Positions 13,176-25,100 of a stretch of 64,000 nucleotides of DNA are shown here, one piece after another. The position numbers were made by a program, and so were the translations under genes. The notes beneath the pieces are model-generated. The model searched no databases, was not told where the DNA came from, and saw nothing but the letters and a program-made list of their open reading frames with translations. Origin of the DNA: Lichina pygmaea (taxonomy: Eukaryota > Ascomycota > Lichinomycetes > Lichinales > Lichinaceae). The stretch covers positions 4,836,001-4,900,000 of the forward strand of contig OY730172.1 in the NCBI GenBank assembly GCA_963422465.1. Reading direction: 5' to 3'. The number at the start of each line of letters is the position of its first letter. Positions within the stretch are counted from its first letter, which is position 1.

Positions 13176-13886
13176 ATGGCTGATCATGCGATAGACGCCA
13201 ACAACCGCGGCGCATCTGCAACCATGGCCAACTCGAACGCCGCAGACGATCCCTTTCCGAATCATCGGAAAGCGGACAACAATACTTACGCTGAAGACCA
13301 GCAACCGCGGCGCGAGAGCCTCAGCACCGAGGGAGCCAGCTCCCCGACCAGAGCGGCCGAAGTTCCAACGGCAAGGCATGACCGACGCATGAGTAAAGAG
13401 TGGGGTACATGACTTGCACTTTTTTTGTTCTCTCTGTTCTCCTAAGAGAAAATCGCTCGGGACTTTCTGCATCCCATGCATCTTTCTGAAGCAACGGGAA
13501 GGATAATGATGCTGACAAGATCCGCTAACGTTCAATATGGCAGACGCGGCCAAAGTCCCTCCATCGCGGTTCCAAAAGCCAGAGGGCAGCATCTATGCCA
13601 CCCGAAGCTCTCGCGATGGGCATGTCAGCAAGAACACACAGACTGCCTTTGAGGAGAAGTTGAAAGAGAAGGTTAGTACTGCGGTTATGTACATTCTTGT
13701 CCCATCTTCGACAAATTTCTCATTGTTCTCTTGTGACTTGTTATCAAGCTTCACCTACCCAAGATTTTTTCTATATCCAGCTGCTATTCTGTCACCACGA
13801 TTGTTCCCACCACTTTTTTTTACTGGGCGGGAGGCTAACTACAGAGGATGATTTCCGCTACCGTTCTCTCATAGGGCTGGCTCTGA
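13176..13886 (+). CDS. Small conserved fungal protein of unknown function
   Basis: Three exons (13176-13404, 13544-13671, 13875-13886) give 122 residues. The first ~70 residues are low-complexity and polar. The conserved-looking core is MSKEWDAAKVPPSRFQKPEG, then SIYATRSSRDGHV, a short charged helix (AFEEKLKEK) and a Gly-Trp-Leu end contributed by a 12-nt last exon. From memory, short uncharacterised proteins with an MSKEWDxxKVPPSRFQKxEGSIY-like core occur widely in filamentous ascomycetes, which is the main reason to call the gene. Intron 1 has a CGCTAACG branch site. The second intron is unusually long for this window (203 nt), and an alternative acceptor at 13846 would give a different short tail. 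No signal peptide, membrane segment or enzyme motif is visible, and I assign no function. Confidence 0.7.
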
Positions 13887-16270
13887 GTCCGCCGCACAAC
13901 ACTTTCACTGAACATCATGATGGTGATTCAATTTATTGGTCCCACTTCTATCTTTATTGTACAGGGAACTCTTATTGGCAATGGTTTTTTTCGGGTGGCA
14001 TCCGACGTTCTTTTTTTCATCAGAGACATGTTTTGTTGAAGTCAAGTTGCTTCACCTTCTCGCTGTGAGTATGATTTTTCTCGCAAAACGTGGTATGTTA
14101 TTACCAGCCTTCTGAGCTGTTGTTTTCTCTCCAGGGGTTGAACTAGCCATCAGCCTTTGCAGTGTTCAGCCTTGGTTCCACCCTTTCACTTGGGTCTCGC
14201 ATCCACTAATAACATTCATTTTTTGCCGAAGCATTGATGTCGTGATGGGCATGAAAGTTGAGTGCGCTAGATGTCATGTTGGTCTCAGTTGTTAATAGCT
14301 TTCATCAGCGTGAGATCCGGTCAAGGACTTCTCAATGACGTTATCGCTCCATGCTAGAATTAGAAGCGACGCATCAAAGACGTTGGCTTTGCCTAAAATA
14401 ATCTCTTGTTCCTTGTCGAGGGCTCTTTTGATGGAGGTGGTAACTTAGGTACAGACCGATAGTGCTCAGGAATGCCTACCGGTATCGCGGAGAGTGTGGG
14501 GACAGGCACATCGTTTCTGAAGCGAAGATCGAACAGCGCGCTTCCCATGCTCCAGTGGATGGATGTGGTATGTATACCGCCATCTGAATCGAACGCTTCC
14601 TCGGCCATGGGTAAACCTAGGTCAAGCGCAATACAGCACGGTATTGTGGCATCCGTCACAGCTGGAGGGTTCTTTCCGACTGAAACTAATCGTCTGATGG
14701 CAAAATGCTGGGCATGAAGATATAACCCGATGGGCCTCTATGACTGTTGGAGTTGAGCGATCTGCAACGTCATACCACGTGACATACAGAAGGACGCTAA
14801 CCCTAGATTGGGAAGAAGGGTTTTCTCAGGATCATTGTTGTACATCCTATTGAATACAAGATCCTATTGTCTTCTAAGTGCCTCGTCATTCTGAAGTGTA
14901 CCGACACTCGATTATCCCAACAATGACGTCGGACTTGTGGAGATCACGTGACGGCGACCTGTCACCAATTCGACGGCTCAACCTCTGACTGATGAGAGCG
15001 ATTCGCATATCATGAGAATTACCTTGGAAAGATTTCCACTGTACCGTACCTAGTACCTCGGTATGTCGTACTGATAAGTATCCCTGCTCATTAGCCAGAT
15101 CAGACATCACCGAGGTTGTCTTTGGCTTACCTGGACTTGCCTGGGCTTGCTGGGAAGCAATAAGAAAGCTCCGTCGACCTGTTGACAGAGCGAGCATGAC
15201 GATAAGGTCACAGATACTGTACCAATCCTGATGGTAAGCTACGGGTTGAGACACAGGCCTCGGCTATGCAGCATAGTGACTGCTTCAGTAGTCGGCGGGT
15301 CGGATCAACAATCCATAAGCGTCTGTCTTGTTGTGCCAGCAACTGCTATCACGAATGCGCCAAGGATCAGCATGTTTCTCGCAAGACGGACGATGAACTT
15401 CTTGGCGGCCGGTATTCCTAGGGTGGGGTCGCCCGACCTTCCTCATTCTAGTTAGCGGGGTATCACGTTGCGGCAGGTCGTCTGTGGCGTCTCATCCTGG
15501 ACTGGGTAAGTATAGGCGATCCATTCTCGCAGTCTACAGTACCCATACGTACGTTACGTACGCAAGTACCCTCCGTACGTAAGGTACTCCGAGGCCATCT
15601 CCTTCGTGCCCTTCTGTGCAGTCCTCGGTGCATACGTACGTATGTACCTACGTACTTCCGTACAGTATGTGCAGTATACGGAAGTAGCACAAGCACGGAG
15701 TAAGGCTGACGCAAGTATCAGAAGTCGCCGATGAACATCTGCCTAGGCGAACGGCAGTCGAAGTTAAGGCTCTTCGACTTGCAGGCGATCGAGTTTTGTT
15801 CTTCATGCGGACTGTCGCGCTCGTATTCCGAAACCGCCACCTTGACTGTTCAAGTCAACCGATCATCTCGCTTGCTTGCCCAGCACTCGTGATGGCTGAG
15901 ACACTTGCAAGGGGCTTTACGAGCCCGCCTGCAGGCATATAGCATCAAGGGCCCCCATCGCCTCCCTGCTGGACATCTCGGTGCAACGTCGATCTACGGA
16001 TGCTACTCTCCTTGTCTTGCTGGACTTCACTACCTGTTGCGCCTGGCGAGACGGCCTTTGTCGTTTGTGACGACGTTGATTTCGACCCACCATACGCTCC
16101 TTAAGAGGTGGAAGCGCAGCTCTCGGTTGACCTTATCTCGACGTCTCAAACGTACGTTGAACGGGGGCGCTGTTCTTGTGGCGAGGGCTGACGATTTCCA
16201 GTAGAACCACGTTCGTCTCCTACATCAAGGTTTCCTTCAATCAGCGGTCGTCTCTCTCCTTCTCTCCAAA
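13887..16270. other. Gene-poor region
   Basis: About 2.4 kb in which I find no supported gene. The longest frames (14393-14659 minus, 14886-15254 minus) lack recognisable motifs. A GTAC-type tract sits at 15538-15687 and a weaker patch near 15036-15075. Confidence 0.5.
15538..15687. repeat. GTAC/TACGTA-rich tract
   Basis: It contains CATACGTACGTTACGTACGC, CATACGTACGTATGTAC and ACTTCCGTACAGTATG words, the same vocabulary as the other tracts. It lies about 580 bp upstream of the small secreted protein gene. Confidence 0.75.
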
Positions 16271-16633
16271 ATGAAGATCTACGGTCTCTACCTTTGCGGT
16301 TTGGCGATTTCGGCCTCGGCACATGTCATCAATAAAAGTGAGCGACCTGTCACGTAGAGGCGAGGCCTGCTTCTTTCGCCGCTCAATTCGCTAAGAGTCC
16401 TTTTCTCTCATTCGAGATGCTAACGATGGCGATCAGGAGCCAGTCTTCCGCTGAAGATTGATTTTGTCAAGGGAAACTGCCAAATCGCGATGGTTTCTGG
16501 CGAGAACATCTGCACAGAGGTCCCGGAGCGGACGGATCCGTACTGCTACATGTTCCAAGAGACGCCAGGAGGAAAGTGGTGCATGAGAGTGGACGACAAA
16601 CAGTCGACGGGTCCGTACTTCAGGTTTGGATGA
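16271..16633 (+). CDS. Small secreted four-cysteine protein (candidate effector)
   Basis: Two exons (16271-16337 and 16437-16633), joined across a 99-nt intron with a GCTAACG branch site, give 87 residues. Residues 1-18 (MKIYGLYLCGLAISASAH) form a classical signal peptide: short positive start, hydrophobic core, small residues before the cut. The splice junction creates an Asn-Lys-Arg site at residues 21-23, a likely Kex2 processing point. The mature part has four cysteines (GNC, NIC, PYC, KWC), enough for two disulphides, and no domain I recognise. Size, cysteine pattern and location in a gene-poor stretch fit a secreted effector or antimicrobial-type peptide. That role is inference. The gene is invisible as a single open frame because the exons are short. 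Confidence 0.7.
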
Positions 16634-17765
16634 GAGGAACGAATGTAATCGACTCTGTCGCTGCGAGCCCGTCGGTATTAATTTTTTCGAGGCGTCCGGA
16701 GTCCCACTGCATCGTGGCATCTTCCTGGAGTCCCATAACGTCGGCGTCGCTCGTCATCGATCTCGGAGCAAGACGAACAGGACGTTGCTGCCACACGCGA
16801 CGGATGCATCTTCTACCAAGTTAATGTGTTTATACTATTTCCTTTTGGTTGCAACACAGGGACAATAGCATAGCGCTTGGGTGCCTTTCTCCTGTTCTTC
16901 TTCCTTGGACCATCGCAGCTGAGTTCAGTCTTCTTGGACATGAGATTTTGTTCGTCATGATCGTTGAGATTGTACTCGTACCGCTCGGTGCGTTCAAGTA
17001 TATTAATGCAGGTCACCCGGACTCAACCCATCAATACCCACCAAGGTCCGTCTCCAGCCACCTTAAAGATCAAGAGCCGACGAGGGAGCGAGAGCAACCA
17101 GGAGCAACCTCTGAGAAACGACCTCTCTAAGAACATGGCACCAGCTGCACGGACGTAAGCAGGCGCTGGTGGCCGACAGATAGCATTCGTGTGGTACGTA
17201 TGAAACAGTATGCCTTGAGGAACGAAGTAAAACCAAAACCCCCGCCAACGTCATTCCAGCTCGTGAGGTGGCCGGATGACGTGAGGCCCAAAACTGACGC
17301 TGAGCTGGGCGAAGACCCTTTACCTATGCAGAAGCAGTTGTTGACACTTCTATATTGTGGGGGTCATACCTCCGTACATCCTGAGGAGACTGCGTAGAAG
17401 GTGCTCGGGGATTGATGGATTGTTCTTGGCTGACTGTAGTGCATCGTCCTGAGGCTGCGGGTGACCCCGACCGCTTCGTATATTGATTTTCATCTACGTA
17501 CTCTAGCCCGGACACTAATTAACTACAGTACGATATTGGCGGCTATTTTTCTTCTTTGATGTTGTTGCCCTCACTCAGCCGTTGCGCCGAACTGCCACTG
17601 CAACCCGGAGATGTTCCTAGTCGCTCGTCAAAGAAGGAACTTCGAGCCGGATATAATCCGACACGTGTCACTCGCTCCGTCTCGATATCAGTTTGGATTC
17701 CCAAAGCGGAGAGAAACATTATGAATTAGTTTATGTTCTTCTCCTTCATCAAAGGCGCAAAGCAA
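16634..17765. other. Gene-poor region
   Basis: About 1.1 kb with no supported gene. Short frames (16849-17130 plus, 17191-17397 plus) show no family motifs. It ends at the tRNA gene. Confidence 0.5.
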
Positions 17766-17861
17766 GCAGCTTTAGCTCAGTTGGGAGAAGCGCCACACTG
17801 AAGATATCCATCTCCGGATCAAGAAATGTGGAGGTCGCCTGTTCGAGCCAGGCAAGCTGCA
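17766..17861 (+). tRNA. tRNA-Phe (anticodon GAA) with 22-nt intron
   Basis: The acceptor arm GCAGCTT (17766-17772) pairs perfectly with AAGCTGC (17854-17860), followed by discriminator A. The anticodon stem CCACA (17793-17797) pairs with TGTGG (17827-17831) around loop CTGAAG..A, placing GAA at 17800-17802. A 22-nt intron (17804-17825) sits one base 3' of the anticodon, the canonical nuclear tRNA intron site, and tRNA-Phe is an intron-bearing species in fungi. The T arm GCCTG/CAGGC encloses TTCGAGC (B box). The D arm (GCTC..AAGC) has a one-base-long loop and a C-A mismatch relative to the tRNA-Phe I remember. A run of seven T follows 20 bp downstream. It could be functional or a slightly diverged copy. 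Confidence 0.85.
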
Positions 17862-18278
17862 TGGATTCAAAGTGAATTAACTTTTTTTGATAAGTTTCTT
17901 GATTTTGACTTGGGTATGTATGTAGGTGACTTCGCCCCGTATCATTTGCTGACCACTCGTGCCACTGTACTCCCGTACTCCGAACATACGCGATCCGCGA
18001 TGGTCGCACACTAGGCTACCGTGGCACTGCGTGGCTACTAACAAGAGCAGCACACAGTATTGCTGTTCACGTAGCCTTGTCTTGCTCAATGGATAAATCT
18101 GGTGCGTCCACAAGAAAGGGAAACTTTTCTTGAATGTCGTTAAGCAGCTTGCTAGTGAGGAGCATGTCTTTAGCAGCAGGGTGTCAAGAACCCTTCAATA
18201 CGTCAAGAAAAGTGGCTTGAGTACGTGGCACATGAAGCATCACTCTGCTACAGAAATACTGCTATAGTGCGAGAACTA
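17862..18278. other. Spacer between the tRNA gene and the DUF2235 relic
   Basis: Apart from the T-run terminator of the tRNA gene, I see no gene or structured repeat in these ~400 bp. Confidence 0.5.
17882..17888 (+). terminator. RNA polymerase III terminator (T7 run)
   Basis: Seven consecutive T on the coding strand, 20 bp after the tRNA 3' end, form the standard Pol III stop signal. Confidence 0.75.
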
Positions 18279-20450
18279 CTATTTGCCCGGAGCATGGTCG
18301 CGGATGTCGATCTCGCCGACGGTGTCTCCTTCCTCGCGGAAGACCCTCCACTGGCCACAGCCAAACTCCATGGGGACAGCACGAACTCCTCGACCACCGC
18401 CGCCGACAATGAGGGCGCCTAGTCGATACTTTGAGTCTGCAAGCATCCGCTTGATGACGCTGTTGTGGATCTGGACGTTGTCCGAGATATACCGCACTTC
18501 TCCTGGTGGCGGCGGCCAACGGACCGGTCTTCACGAGCCGTCCAGCTGTAGATCAATCCGGCAGGTACTTCATGACCTTCCACGGAATAACGGAGCTGGC
18601 CGGAAGACCGTTCTTGAAAGACAGAAAATCGTGGAAGCGACCGGATGTCGCGGAAAATTCTAGTGGCTCGAGCAGCTTTGAAATTCTTGGAGGTGATCCT
18701 TGCTGCTGGTGCTGGTGGATGCTGTTGGGCCGATTGCGAGAATGCAGGGCCATTGGGATTCTCAGCTCTTCCCGAGGATGCCGTCACCACGACGCTCGGA
18801 CGTCCCCGAGAGGCCTCGACAAAGGATGGCGTATGCAACTCGGACCCGTCATCGAAGTGGCCCATGTCGCGCATCTTTGCGGGGTTGAATTGAAGCCCTG
18901 CCCTTTCGGCCTGGTGCACCATCCAGACCAATGGCACGTGGCTCAGAGGACGACGCTCGCAAATCGAACCCTTCCATCGGCCCCCAATGTCGACGTGCCC
19001 GCCGGGAAATTATACTTCCTCGATGCTCTGTGGCGCATCGAGCGGCGAATTCGCGTCGTCGCTGTCGCATTCATCGCTTTCGTGGATTTGTTGCGAGAGG
19101 ACCGTTGTCTGATCAGCAATCGATTCGAAGCCTACAGATGGATCCTTTGATGGCCGACGGTACATCTAGGATGCCGTTGTCCGCTCAGAGGCGGTGTAAG
19201 TGCCTTTGCTCCGCGATCTCTGTTTCGCCATCTTCCGCCTGTCTCTAGCAGCGGTTGTATCTCGAATCGCGGAGCATGCTGCTGCCCATGGAGATTTCGA
19301 GCCGGATTCCGGACCTGTCCCGATACCAGGTCGTGTCTGAGCTTGGCCCTCCACTTGGCCCTCCGCTCGTCGATTCCCACGGCGTGTCGAATCATTTTCG
19401 CAGAACTTCTAGCCGTGCAGGGATGTTTACTTCGTTGCATATAGGCGGCCTCGAATCTGGGGGCGCTATTGACGGTATCGAAGAGCCCGAGGAAGCGTAT
19501 CCGGGCAACTGGCCGACGAAAAGTCTTCCGAAGGCTTTCACGAACTCATACATCCTCAACTGATTCTAATCGTCCGGTCCGTCATCGCTGCGCCTGCTGC
19601 CATCGTGCAAATTTCTTACAAGCAAAGCGAACAAGCTCGTCGCTGCCGTGAGTCAAGACGCCGATATAGTCGAACATCTCGACCAGAAAACGGGCCGTGT
19701 AAGCCTCGAGCCTGAAGCCGAAAACGTACATGTCATCACCCGGTGTATAGAACCGCATGAGAAATATGTAGCCGCCCATGACACGCTGATCGAAGGACGA
19801 GCCTACCGCCGAATCCCTGGCCCTGTGGTACCAGGAGTTGAACCGGGTCAGGGATTTCGTGTGAGTGAAGGAGCTATTTGCAATATAGGTCCCGATTCAG
19901 CTGCGCCATGGAGTTGGCCATAGCCCTTGCGCCTGATCAATCCCAGAAGCCCCATATAGAGCGGACATATGCGCTTGTAAGTATAGTAGGTATGTAACCT
20001 CGTCGCATAGCCTATTTCAGGCTTGTCCCGTAGATGAGTTGGGCCACGATGACTTAATGATCGAAGCACGTCAATCTTACGATGATGGTGATATACTACG
20101 CCACCAAACCAGGAACAATGGACTTGATTGTAGATCATCTTGCCTGTCTAGAAACCTGGAAACCCACACTGGCATTCATCCGATCCATCGAGAAGGCGAA
20201 ATATCTTCAGGACTGGAGACTTGGTCAGACCGACTTTGTTCTTTCCTGAACGAGATTCCATCGCCATACTATGGCTGTCCTTATCCGTGCCATTCGACTT
20301 GTTGCCTGTTCGATCGAAGCAGAGCACGAATGTCTTCTTCTTCCTGCGTTGGAAGCTGGTCACTGGCCCCCAGTCCAGCTGCGGCTGGACGCTACTCCAG
20401 CGCTTTTCCGCATCAGTGTCACCATGCAAAGACAGATGAGAGATCATTTC
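18279..20450 (-). pseudogene. Decayed DUF2235 (alpha/beta-hydrolase-like) gene
   Basis: Read on the minus strand from about 20410 to 18279, successive fragments match the order of fungal DUF2235 proteins as I know them. They are KKTFVLCFDRTGNK (FDGTGN block), DSHILKIFRLLDGSDE after a small intron, GTYIANSSFTHTK, SWYHRARDSAVGSSFDQ, GGYIFLMRFYTPGDDMYVF, SAKMIRHAVGIDERRAK, PLVWMVHQAERAGL, and a C-terminal IHNSVIKRMLADSKYR. The fragments lie in different frames with stops between them. The nucleophile elbow, normally GFSRGAYTAR, reads GFRLEAYTAR, so the catalytic serine is gone, and Gly of the FDGTGN motif is Arg. Both coding damage and loss of key residues indicate an inactive copy. DUF2235 genes are commonly multi-copy in ascomycetes, so a functional paralogue elsewhere is likely. 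Confidence 0.85.
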
Positions 20451-22178
20451 GGAGAGCCACCGAGGGATGCGAATCGGCAACACCCTGACACGTAGCAACA
20501 AGTCGAGGAATTCATATAGGTGCTACGTAACGGGCGTGCGATTAGGTGCTTCGACGGGGAAGCTGTGCATCCAGCTGCGGTTCCAGTCCGTCTACCGGTT
20601 CGATTCACACGACGGCACTCGAGACGCTCTGGTCGACAAGAACACAAACGCCGCTGACCAAAAGGGACTAACATGCGGTATCTGCCATCGACGACCACTC
20701 GAGAATCGCAATTTGCTCGGTGTCGCATCATCCCTGACCTAGCGTTCCCAGCTTACTCCATCTTGTCCCGACGCTGGCCTCTCACCGATGTCAGCCTGCT
20801 TTGAGGGATGCGCGGGGGAATTGGATTGTACTCCGATTCAGCCTGCTGTACGGAACTCACTCCGTACGGGGGTATATAATGGATACTGAGCTGTTCGTCG
20901 GACGGCCAGCTCGACAACTGTGGTCAGACACTGTCAGTGTCTTTGGCCTCGTGATTTTGGGTCGCTGTGCTCCCGCTGGAGCCGACGAGGTTGGTCACCG
21001 TACCAAAGACATTAGATAGAGGTACATACGTATACGTACTTCGCAAGAATTGACCAGCACACCAACTGGCATCGAACGGGAACGGTATTGGTCGCCTTGC
21101 CGTGACGCCATGCAGGAGGATGGCGTTGGAGGCTGGGTCACTTCAGCATCGGAAGCGCTGCCGCTGCCGGCGCCAACACATCGCAAACCTCCGATACGGT
21201 AATGAAATTATGCGACATCGACGATGGGAAGGCCAAAGAGAAACTCTGTCTGGGACAGAGCCGAGATCGATGTCAATCACGACATGGTGTAAAGTAGCGC
21301 AATCATTCCATTCGTCGTGCGGGTCGAACCGTCGTACGGTACGGATCTGAGCCGGACAGACATGGCAAGGCCATCACCTTTGCGGACGACGACCCCCTCA
21401 TTTCGTCACCTTGCCTAGCACCAATGCCTACATATGCAGACTTTGTGCATCCTGTTGGCTAGTGTGGTTGGAGCACTTCGAGTCTCAAGTCGGGCGTTGG
21501 GGGCCGAAGTTGTGTCGGTAGATGGGCGTTGATCACCAACGACGAAGACAGATCTAAGTCTGTACATTCGAAACTACATCAGAGACTATGCTCGTTTCGC
21601 CTCATGCAAGTGCTCAGCGGCAACCCTCACGACCGATGCAGAGGAACAGAGCCGGGAGAGATGCCGTGAGATGAGGCCAGGCAGAGCTGAAGGCGGAATT
21701 GGCTCTCAGCAACAGCAATGTCCTTAACAGACAGTGCCACAGACGGGTTGGCCTTGACGGCCTCGTGACGTGCTTCTGCGGCGTCGTACGATCATGAAGG
21801 TCAGGGGGCAGTGGACGGCTTTCACAAGAGGAAGCCGTTCATAAGTTGATTGGGGCAGGGATAAGTTGAGATCACCGTCCTGAAAGGCGCGGAAAGGCGT
21901 CTTTTTCTTCTTTTGCCGAATCAGCCCACCGCCTCCAGCCAGTTGAGCCGATGCAGAGTCTTGCCTGCGTCGGGAGCTTCGAGTCCGGACTCCGCTCTCC
22001 CCTCAACTGAGCACTTTCGTTATCGTTCTGCGTCCTTCCCACTCCCTGGAATTCAATTGGAGCGTTGACCTTCCCCTGCTTCAGCTTCCAAGCTATTGCA
22101 CTCATATAAGTCCATGATCAGCCACGCACTGCCGGTACTGGCTAGAGGGGAAGCTGAACATGAGTCTTCGATTGCACC
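20451..22178. other. Intergenic region upstream of the Ppo relic
   Basis: About 1.7 kb with no supported gene. Small GTAC patches lie near 20850-20875 and 21020-21045. Short frames such as 21872-22105 minus carry no recognisable motif. Confidence 0.5.
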
Positions 22179-25100
22179 ATGCTCAAACGAGTCTCGACCA
22201 GCTTCCGCAAGAAATCGAAGTCCGAGGGGCAGTCAAACGGCGACTCCTCCGAGTTGGATCGGTCGACGACCTCGCAGGATGTGTCCTCCACCTTTGAGCA
22301 ATATGGCCAGCTCATACACGGATCTCGCCGGCCTCTGCCAGCGCAGACTGGTGATGGCAGCTACATCAAACACGGGGTTCCAACCGGATTCTTCGAGGAT
22401 CTGAAGAATCTGGGCTTCAAGGATGTCAACACCTTGGTTGGGGTGATGAGGTCTCGCCTCAGCGGCGAACCCATGGACGACAAGACATACCTCATGGAGC
22501 GGACGATTCAGGTGAGCCTTGCCCCTGCTTCCACTCTCGAACATTTCCCTGCTGTCCTGAGAAATCTGTTCATCTTTAACGACGGAGCAGCTTGTCAGCA
22601 ATCTTCCGGCCGAGTCTCAACATCGTGTTGACTTGACGAACGCTTTCATCGATGAGCTCTGGTCATCTCTCTCGCATCCATCATTATCGTGAGGTCCATC
22701 ACCCGTTTATTCAGCCTCGGGTAGAGATCACTGACCCGCACCTGCCTAGTTGCTTGGGAGATAGATTCACATTCCGTCAAGCCGATGGCTCAGGCAACGC
22801 ATGATCTCCATTGACCGTCAACGGCCGATCATGGCTGAAGCTATTTCTAGAACATCCTGTACCCGCAACTTGGGGCGGCCAATACACCTTATGCTCGCTC
22901 TGTCATCCCTACGACGGTCCAGCCTGGAGCGCTCCCGGATCCTGGCCTCATCTTCGACGCTTTGTTTGCTCGCAAGCAGTTCACCCCGCATCCAAGCAAA
23001 ACTTCGAGCATCCTCTGCTACTGGGCGTCGCTTATCATTCATGGTGAGTCAATTCTTCATCACGACCCTTGAAAGCCATCTTGCTAATCGTAGCAACAGA
23101 CCTCTTCCGGACAGACCATCGAGACTTCAACATATCTCAGACATCCTCGTACCTGGATCTTTCGCCGCTCTATGGCGATACGCAGGAAGACCAAAATACC
23201 ATCCGCACCTTCAAAGACTGTAAGCTAAAACCGGACTGCTTTGCGGAGCAGCGTCTTTTGCAATTTCCGCCTGGTTGTGGTGTTCTTCTCATCATGTTCA
23301 ATCGGTAAGCTCCTGCCATAGCTGCTCATCGTACCCACACAAACTTGCTGCACTTGCTGTACACTGGTTCCGACATGGACCTGAAACATGAATGATCTGT
23401 GACAACGCCATACATGGCTTGCCTCTGGCTGACTCGCTGCTAGTTTCCACAACTACGTCGTTGAGCAGCTCGCTGTAATCAATGAGGGTGGTAGGTTCAC
23501 CAAACCGAGCGACTCTCTGCCACCTGAGGTGAAAGAGAAGGCTTGGGCCAAGTACGACAACGACCTCTTCCAGGTCGGGCGACTGTGGGTTCCAAGAAAC
23601 CTGCTGGTAGCTACACAACCTCTGAATTGCTTTGTAGCATAAACTGCGGTCTCTACATCAACATCACACTTTACGACTACGTTCGAAACATGATCAACCT
23701 GAACCGGAGCAACGCCACATGGGTTCTGGTAAGCTCTACGGGGGCACCCTCTCTCCCACGCCTCATGTAACGGGTCCTAGGATCCACGTGTGAAAATGGG
23801 CAAAGTCTTTGGGCAGGACGAAACCCCCCGTGGGGTTGGCAACCAGGTCTCCGCCGAGTTCAACTTGGTCTACCGCTGGTACTCGTGTATTAGTGAGCGA
23901 GATGACAAGTGGACGCAGCAGAGTTTTCGAGAAAAGTTTGGCAAGGAGTCTCACGAGGTCTCTATGGAGGAACTCCTGAGTTCTCTCTCGAAGTGGGAGA
24001 AGGGACTTTCAAAAGATCTACACCAACGGCCCTTTGCGAAACTGGAACGTCAATCGAATGGAACGTACAAGGACGATGATCTTGTGAACATCGTCGCTGA
24101 CAGCGTCGAGGATTTGTCCGGTAAGTGTTATGTTGCCGACGCATCCAGAGGGTTTGTCCTTTGTTTTTCTTGGACTGAGGGCCCCTTTCCTTCAAAGGCA
24201 AATGAAGGGTTTGGGGCTTGGTAGAGATTGATGTCCTTGGTCAGTCATCGAGTTCGGGTGGGATTACGGTTTTGCTGATGCACCAGCTTCGTAGGCTCTT
24301 TCGGCGCCAACAACGTCCCCGTCGTACTTCGTGCCGTGGAGATCCTCGAAATACAACAGGCTCGCCAATGGGGCTGCGCCACCTTGAATGAATTTCCCAA
24401 GTTCTTCAATCTTAAGCCTCATGAGTCGTTTGAGAGCTTCAACTCCAATCCCCAGGTCGCAGAGAATCTCCGCAACCTCTACGAGCATCCCGACTTGGTC
24501 GAACTGTACCCTGGCCTGGTTGCTGAAGAAGCCAAAGTGCCCCTGGTCACCGGAAGTGGCATCGCTCCAACATTCACAGTCTCTTGCGCCATCCTTACAA
24601 ATGCTGTCTGCTTGGTCAGGGGCGATCGCTTCTACGCCGTAGGTGTCTTGGGCTATTACTGCATGAGTCGTCGATCTCGACCATGGTGCAGGGTTAACAA
24701 TCCTGATCGCAGATCGACTATCATCCCAAAAACCTGACCAACTGGGGCTATAGTGAGGTCCAGTACGACCTCAATGTCGAGCAGGGATGTGTTTTCTACA
24801 AGTTGTTCTTGCGCGCTTTTCCGAATCACTTCAACCCAGGTTCCGTGTACGCTCATTTTCCGATGGTCATACCGTCAGAGAACAAGAAGATCCTCCAGAA
24901 CCTCGAGCGCTATCGTCATTATTCTTATGAGAGGCCTGCTTTCCTGGCACCAAGGGTTGATCTTACGTCCTATCCCGCAGCGAAACTCGTCCTAGAACGC
25001 CCAGATGAGTTCAGAGTCTCTTGGGCCGACGGTCTTGGCTTTCTGATGGGCAAAGGAGGGCGAGAATTTATGCTCGCCGGCGACTCGCCCTTCCATGCCG

